Assembly (NCBI GenBank): GCA_021805485.1
Contig: JAJZFF010000540.1
Location: forward strand, 1 to 9,615
Reading direction: 5' to 3'
DNA length: 9,615 nt
From: Pseudomonadota bacterium
GTDB taxonomy: Bacteria > Pseudomonadota > Alphaproteobacteria > Acetobacterales > Acetobacteraceae
The notes below the pieces were generated by a model that saw only the letters and a program-made list of their open reading frames with translations, did not search any database and was not told where the DNA came from. The position numbers and the translations under genes are program-made. Positions 6,297 through 9,615 of this stretch are shown piece by piece. Position 1 is the stretch's first letter. The number at the start of each line of letters is the position of its first letter.

Positions 6297-7103
6297 TCAA
6301 TGCAGCTCCAGCTCGTTCCAGATGGTGCGAACATAATGCGCGAACTCCGGCGCCTCGCGCGCCTGGATCATGTCGGTGCGGTCGCCCGGCAGCTCGATGC
6401 GGTGCTCGGTGATCACGTGCGCGGGCCGGCGCGAGAGCACGATCACGCGGTCCGAGAGGCTGACCGCTTCCTCGATGTCGTGCGTGATCAGCAGCAGCGC
6501 GCGCTGCTCCTCGCGCACCAGCCGCGCCGTGTCACGCTCGATCAGCAGCTTGGTCTGGAAATCCAGCGCCGAGAACGGCTCGTCGAGCAGCAGCACCTCC
6601 GGGTCCGGCGCCAGCGTGCGCGCCAGCGCCACGCGCTGACGCATGCCGCCGGAGAGCGCGCTCGGATAGAAGCCGGCGAACCCGGCGAGCCCGAGCCGCT
6701 CCAGCGCGCCCATCGCCCGCACGCGCCGCTCGGCCCGGCCGACGCGCTTGATCTGCAGCCCGAGCTCGGCATTCTCCACCGCGGTGCGCCACGGCAGCAG
6801 CAGATCCTTCTGCAGCATGTAGCCGACGCGCTCCGGCGTGCCGGCGAGCGGGCGGCCGAACCAGGCGATGCGGCCATGGCTCGGCGCCAGCAGGCCGCAG
6901 AGCAGATTGAGCAGCGTCGTCTTGCCGCAGCCGGACGGCCCGACCAGGCTGACGATCTCGCCCCGCGCCAGCGCGAAGGAGACCGAGCGGATCACCTCCA
7001 CCGGCGCGGACAAATCCTCGCCGAAACTCTTGCCGAGATCGGTGGCGGCGAAAATCTCGCCGGCGGCCACCGCGCCGCCGGCGATGGAGGGCGCGAAACT
7101 CAC
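6297..7103 (-). CDS. NitT/TauT-type ABC transporter ATP-binding protein
   Basis: This is the cytoplasmic ATPase that powers the neighbouring permease. In the 268-residue product all nucleotide-binding motifs are intact: Walker A GPSGCGKT (55-62), Q-loop Q98 in YMLQKDLLLPW, signature LSGGM (150-154), Walker B LLLDEP (171-176) with the D-loop SALD just after, and switch histidine H208 in LLITHDIEEA. The YMLQKDLLLPWRT segment and the ITHDIEEAVSLSDRV stretch are typical of the SsuB/TauB/NrtD subgroup. The start GTG at 7103 lies 13 nt after the stop of the binding-protein gene; the only clear Shine-Dalgarno-like bases are GAGG about 11 nt upstream, so translation may depend on coupling. No in-frame ATG occurs before the core domain. 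Order binding protein, ATPase, permease supports one transport operon. Confidence 0.94.
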   Translation of the reverse strand: MSFAPSIAGGAVAAGEIFAATDLGKSFGEDLSAPVEVIRSVSFALARGEIVSLVGPSGCGKTTLLNLLCGLLAPSHGRIAWFGRPLAGTPERVGYMLQKDLLLPWRTAVENAELGLQIKRVGRAERRVRAMGALERLGLAGFAGFYPSALSGGMRQRVALARTLAPDPEVLLLDEPFSALDFQTKLLIERDTARLVREEQRALLLITHDIEEAVSLSDRVIVLSRRPAHVITEHRIELPGDRTDMIQAREAPEFAHYVRTIWNELELH

Positions 7104-7116
7104 CTCCGGCCGCGCC

Positions 7117-8157
7117 TCACGCGGCGTGCGCCTTGTCCGCGAAACTGTTGTCCACGATCTGCGCGAACGTCGTCGTGCCTTTGATGTTCTTGAGATAGAC
7201 CTGCATCTTGATCAGATTGTCCCATTGCGCCGGGTCCACCACGACGGACTGCGCCGGGATCTTGTATTTCAGCTCGGACGCGATCGCCTTGTCGACGACC
7301 TTCGGCGGCAGTTCCGGAAATTCCATCCGCGCCACGGTTTGCGCGTAGTCGGGATCTTCGTAGACGCGCCGGTCCGCCAGCTCGAAGCCGTTGCACAGCG
7401 CCTGCACGATCGCCGGCTGGCGGGCGATGGTCTCGTTCAGCACCATGATGCCGGTGTTGCAGAACGGGCCGATGGCGTTGGAAAAATCGAACACCGTGTG
7501 CGCGCCCTGGTCCTCGGCCTCGGCCACGCCCGGCTGGTAGGCGATGGCAACGTCGGCCCGCCCGGCGAGCATCGCCGCGATTTCGGTGCCGGGGCTCACC
7601 TGCAGCATCTTCACGTCCTTGCCGACGACGAGCCCGGCCTCCTCGAGCAGCTTCCTGGTGACGCTGTAATTGGTGTTTGGCTCGGGCGAGGTGACGACGG
7701 TGAGGCCCTTGAACTGTTTCGGATCCGTGATCGGCGCGACGGTTTTCGACACGCCGAAATAATGCGCCCGCTGCACCACGGTGCCGACGACCTTGCCCGG
7801 CCCGCCATTCTCCACCGACATCGGCACCATGGTCGGATCCCCGATGCCGAACAGCGCCGAGCGCCCGAGCACCGCGGCGAAAGCCTGCGTATCCCCGCCC
7901 GCGGCCTTGACGTTGAGCTTGATGCCGAACTTCTCGAAGTAGCCGCCGCGCTGGCCGACATAGAGGTCGATATAGCCGAGATTATGCACCGCCTCGACGA
8001 AGTTCACCTCGACCAGCGCGGCCCGCGCGACGTGCGGCGCGGCCAGCGCCACGGCGGCGCCCGCCGCACCGGCGCCCAACACCTGCCGGCGCGACAACCC
8101 CTGCGGGCGCGACAGCGTCGCCCGCGCCGATGCCGTGATCCCTGACGTCATTTTCAT
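7117..8157 (-). CDS. Tat-exported ABC substrate-binding protein (NitT/TauT, NMT1-like)
   Basis: This periplasmic binding protein captures the substrate and delivers it to the permease encoded downstream. In the 346-residue product a twin-arginine signal is clear: SRRQVLG at 22-28, an Ala/Gly hydrophobic core (about 29-41), and a likely cut after VARA (43-46). The mature part shows family features: GYIDLYVGQRGGYFEKFGI (61-79), AVLGRSALFGIGDP (95-108) and KGLTVVTSPEPNTNY (150-164). The REF/ELPP region near 279-286 and YLKNIKG (321-327) lie in the C-terminal lobe. Tat export is common for this group and suggests folding before export. Start: of the clustered GTG (8166), ATG (8157) and ATG (8151), I chose 8157 because GGGTGGG sits 4 nt upstream; the true start may shift by up to three codons. 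First gene of the ABC operon. The ligand cannot be inferred. Confidence 0.92.
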   Translation of the reverse strand: MKMTSGITASARATLSRPQGLSRRQVLGAGAAGAAVALAAPHVARAALVEVNFVEAVHNLGYIDLYVGQRGGYFEKFGIKLNVKAAGGDTQAFAAVLGRSALFGIGDPTMVPMSVENGGPGKVVGTVVQRAHYFGVSKTVAPITDPKQFKGLTVVTSPEPNTNYSVTRKLLEEAGLVVGKDVKMLQVSPGTEIAAMLAGRADVAIAYQPGVAEAEDQGAHTVFDFSNAIGPFCNTGIMVLNETIARQPAIVQALCNGFELADRRVYEDPDYAQTVARMEFPELPPKVVDKAIASELKYKIPAQSVVVDPAQWDNLIKMQVYLKNIKGTTTFAQIVDNSFADKAHAA

Positions 8158-8183
8158 TGTGCCCACCCTGTTCCTGTCCCTGC

Positions 8184-8221
8184 CTTACCCCTGGCTTGCC
8201 CCTGGCTTGCCCCTGGCTTGC
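8184..8221 (-). repeat. 11-bp tandem repeat in the leader of the ABC operon
   Basis: On the plus strand CTTACCCCTGG (8184-8194) is followed by two identical CTTGCCCCTGG units (8195-8205, 8206-8216) and a partial CTTGC. On the transcript strand this is CCAGGGGCAAG repeated toward the start codon, ending about 27 nt before it. The period is about one DNA turn, so it could place protein sites on one face of the helix. It lies downstream of the proposed promoter, so it would also be present in the mRNA leader. Confidence 0.85.
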
Positions 8222-8311
8222 GTCGCAGCACACCGGCGCGCCCCGCACCGAGCCAGAGACCATGCCACGCCCGCGCTCGCGCCTCTGCGGAAATCGCAAT
8301 GCTGCGTTGCA

Positions 8312-8339
8312 ATGATTGCCTTGCCACGACATCTGTCAA
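8312..8339 (-). promoter_or_regulatory. Candidate promoter of the ABC importer operon
   Basis: In the 280-bp gap between the PEP-CTERM stop and the binding-protein gene, the minus strand has a perfect TTGACA (8339..8334), 16 nt, then AATCAT (8317..8312; four of six match TATAAT). The -10 is embedded in the perfect inverted repeat GCAAT-G-ATTGC (plus strand 8309-8319). The -35 overlaps GACA-TC-TGTC (8328-8337). Further ATTGC/GCAAT copies occur at 8296-8300, 8356-8360, 8419-8423 and 8434-8438. The rest of this gap (8222-8295) shows nothing I can name. Confidence 0.5.
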
Positions 8340-8446
8340 GCGGGATTTGAGCGTGATTGCACGAATACTGGGCGGATTTCTGCGCGCCCAGCGCGTTCAA
8401 TGCATCGTTTCTGGCGCTATTGCCTGCAACCCAGCAATCGTCGCGA

Positions 8447-9055
8447 TCAGCCGGCGGAATTCAGCCCCCGCCGGACGCGCAGGGCGCCGAGGATCGCGAG
8501 GCCGCCGCCGAGCAGCGCGAGCGGCATCGGCTCGGGGATCGGCGTGGCGGACCCGGAGGCGAAGCCGATCGGGGCGAAGATGAAATCGGCGAAGCACTGG
8601 GACGACTGGCAGGCAAAACTGGAGGCGGCTTCCGGCCCAACCGCGGTGTCGATGCTGCCGGGCTCGAAGACGAGCGTGGTCGGCGTGATCTCGAAATTCA
8701 GGGTCAATTGACCCGTGATGGCGAAGAATTCGATCTGGACGAAACTCCCCGCCGGGCTCGTGCCGGTGAAGGGCGTCACGCTGGCGAGGGGGAAAATCGT
8801 CGAGTCGAAGGTGACGGTCGGCGCGGTGAGCTGGAAGCTCGGCACCGAGAGCGTGGTCGCGTCCCAGACGAACTGGCCGGTGACGGAACTGCTGCCGGCG
8901 ACCGATTGGGCGAGCGTGCCCTGGAAGGCAAAGGGCTGCAGCACGTCCGCCCGTGCGGCGTGCGGGAGCGCGCCGGCAAGCCCGCCCGCGAGCACACCAG
9001 CCGCCAGCCCGATCGCCAGCCTGATTTTGGAGAACGCGCGCAATCCGATGGGCAT
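8447..9055 (-). CDS. PEP-CTERM sorting-domain exported protein
   Basis: This 202-residue secreted or envelope protein has a Sec signal peptide (basic RAFSKIR, hydrophobic 12-31, likely cut after ARA at 36). The body is rich in Thr, Ser, Phe and Val, predicted mostly beta strand (about 38-165). At the C-terminus are a PEP motif (PIPEP, 172-176), a hydrophobic helix (178-192) and a basic RVRR (193-196). This tripartite tail is the PEP-CTERM signal, recognised by an exosortase that removes it in the envelope; such proteins are often linked to exopolysaccharide or biofilm matrix. C149 and C154 may form a disulfide. The body fits no family I recognise. Start ATG at 9055 has AAAAGGG 8 nt upstream, preferred over a TTG at 9082 that lies within the proposed -10 box. 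No exosortase gene is in the window. Confidence 0.88.
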   Translation of the reverse strand: MPIGLRAFSKIRLAIGLAAGVLAGGLAGALPHAARADVLQPFAFQGTLAQSVAGSSSVTGQFVWDATTLSVPSFQLTAPTVTFDSTIFPLASVTPFTGTSPAGSFVQIEFFAITGQLTLNFEITPTTLVFEPGSIDTAVGPEAASSFACQSSQCFADFIFAPIGFASGSATPIPEPMPLALLGGGLAILGALRVRRGLNSAG

Positions 9056-9081
9056 TTGACCGACCCTTTTGGTCTGTCCCA

Positions 9082-9110
9082 ATTAATGCGTGAGGGCCGC
9101 GTCGTGTCAA
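9082..9110 (-). promoter_or_regulatory. Candidate promoter of the PEP-CTERM gene
   Basis: On the minus strand a perfect TTGACA (9110..9105) is followed after 17 nt by ATTAAT (9087..9082; four of six match TATAAT), 26 nt before the ATG at 9055. AATGCGTG occurs twice on the plus strand, at 9085-9092 (overlapping the -10) and 9113-9120 (beyond the -35). GACC-CTTTT-GGTC (9062-9074) is a small symmetry between promoter and start codon. Confidence 0.6.
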
Positions 9111-9124
9111 CCAATGCGTGGTTG
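9108..9124. promoter_or_regulatory. Candidate operator for the divergent TetR-type regulator
   Basis: CAACCA-ATGCG-TGGTTG is a perfect inverted repeat with 6-bp arms and a 5-nt spacer, a usual size for TetR-family operators. It overlaps the last three bases of the PEP-CTERM -35 box, so binding would block that promoter. It lies 125 bp upstream of the proposed TetR start codon in the shared intergenic region, where autoregulation would be usual. The rest of the gap up to 9249 shows no clear plus-strand promoter. Confidence 0.45.
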
Positions 9125-9249
9125 TGGAACGACCCGGTCCATACGACCTCCGCCCGCCATCGCGCCTCCGTACACGCGCCGGATTTCGCTTGTGCCCGGC
9201 GGCGCAGTTGCGCATCCTCCGCGCCGACGAGAACAAATCGGGATCATCC

Positions 9250-9615
9250 ATGCCCGCCTCCGACGCCAGCGCCATCCCCGCGCCCACCGCAGCCGCCATC
9301 GCGCGGCGCGAGGCCGAGCGGTCCCGGGACCTTGCCTTCATCGAGCGCGACCGCAAGCGCTTCGACATCCCCGAGGCCGAGCGGCGCGAGAACCGCGAGG
9401 CCGCCCGCGCCGCCGCCGTCGCCGCCGCCCGGCGCAAGCGGCAGGCGCAGGTCCGCGCCGCCGCCCTCGACCTCTTCGCCCGCCGCGGGGTGGCCGCGAT
9501 CTCGCTCGCCCGCCTCGCCTGGGAGATCGGCTGCGCCGAGGCCGGGCTGCGCCGCGCCTATCCGGACAGGCCCTGCCTGCTCGCCGCCATCCTCACCGAG
9601 GCCATGGACGCGCTC
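9250..9615 (+). CDS. TetR-type transcriptional regulator with long N-terminal extension, 3' truncated
   Basis: The plus strand reads open from the ATG at 9250 to the right edge: 122 residues with no stop. Residues 67-118 look like a TetR DNA-binding domain: helix 1 QVRAAALDLFARRG (67-80), then AAISLARLAWEIG (82-94), then the recognition-helix region CAEAGLRRAYPDRPCLLAAIL (95-115), resembling the usual ...GVSKGTLYRHFPSKEALL... pattern. The canonical Y-R-H-F is here R-R-A-Y, so it is a diverged member. Ahead of it is an unusual tail of about 65 residues: Ala/Pro-rich 1-17, then highly charged Arg/Glu helix 18-66. TetR proteins normally put the DNA-binding domain within the first 20 or so residues. 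The ribosome site is weak (GGGA about 6 nt upstream); a TTG at 9208 is an alternative start. The ligand-binding domain is beyond the window. It is divergent from the PEP-CTERM gene and is a candidate for its control. Confidence 0.72.
   Translation, partial: MPASDASAIPAPTAAAIARREAERSRDLAFIERDRKRFDIPEAERRENREAARAAAVAAARRKRQAQVRAAALDLFARRGVAAISLARLAWEIGCAEAGLRRAYPDRPCLLAAILTEAMDAL

Noticed and set aside
5404..7184. Plus-strand open frames opposite the ABC permease and ATPase genes
   Set aside because: They are Arg/Gln-rich mirror translations of clearly recognised minus-strand ABC genes.

Overview
The window is very GC-rich, densely coding bacterial DNA. The proteins (HflKC with an adjacent Mrp, a Tat-exported substrate-binding protein, an alanine/arginine-rich TetR-type protein, a PEP-CTERM protein with a short 'PIPEP' tail) fit an alphaproteobacterium, probably a Rhodospirillales/Acetobacteraceae-like lineage. 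That placement is inference from protein style and base composition; no rRNA or other marker is present. I see no rRNA, tRNA, CRISPR array, insertion sequence or phage gene.

Left part (1..2324, minus strand): the Fe-S cluster carrier ATPase Mrp/ApbC leads a same-strand series. A stem-loop follows it, then a 260-residue lysine-rich, all-helical protein of unknown family, then the N-terminal 79 residues of an EamA/DMT-type membrane transporter cut by the window edge. Middle (2475..4621, plus strand): hflK and hflC, divergent from mrp and coupled by an ATGA overlap, encode the membrane complex that regulates the FtsH protease. The 3' end of hflC overlaps, tail to tail by 79 bp, the 3' end of a minus-strand CBS-CBS-BON gene. 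No degP/degQ protease gene follows hflC.

Right-middle (4543..8157, minus strand): a NitT/TauT-type ABC importer in the order Tat-exported binding protein, ATPase, permease, with a 13-nt gap and then near-overlapping ends. The CBS-CBS-BON gene lies 93 nt further on the same strand; its N-terminus is built from a 15-bp tandem repeat. The importer has a recognisable promoter (perfect TTGACA) set among ATTGC/GCAAT motifs, and its leader holds 11-bp tandem repeats. The substrate cannot be fixed from sequence; nitrate, taurine, sulfonates, pyrimidine precursors and other small organics are all possible for this family.

Right end (8447..9615): a minus-strand PEP-CTERM exported protein and a divergent plus-strand TetR-type regulator cut by the window edge. 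Between them is a perfect 6+6 bp inverted repeat (CAACCA-N5-TGGTTG) that touches the -35 box of the PEP-CTERM promoter, a plausible operator for the neighbouring regulator.

Most of the window is ordinary housekeeping and transport. The least explained items are the helical protein after mrp, the repeat-built N-terminus of the CBS-BON protein, and the putative TetR operator controlling the surface protein. I do not see clear evidence of a new multi-gene system.
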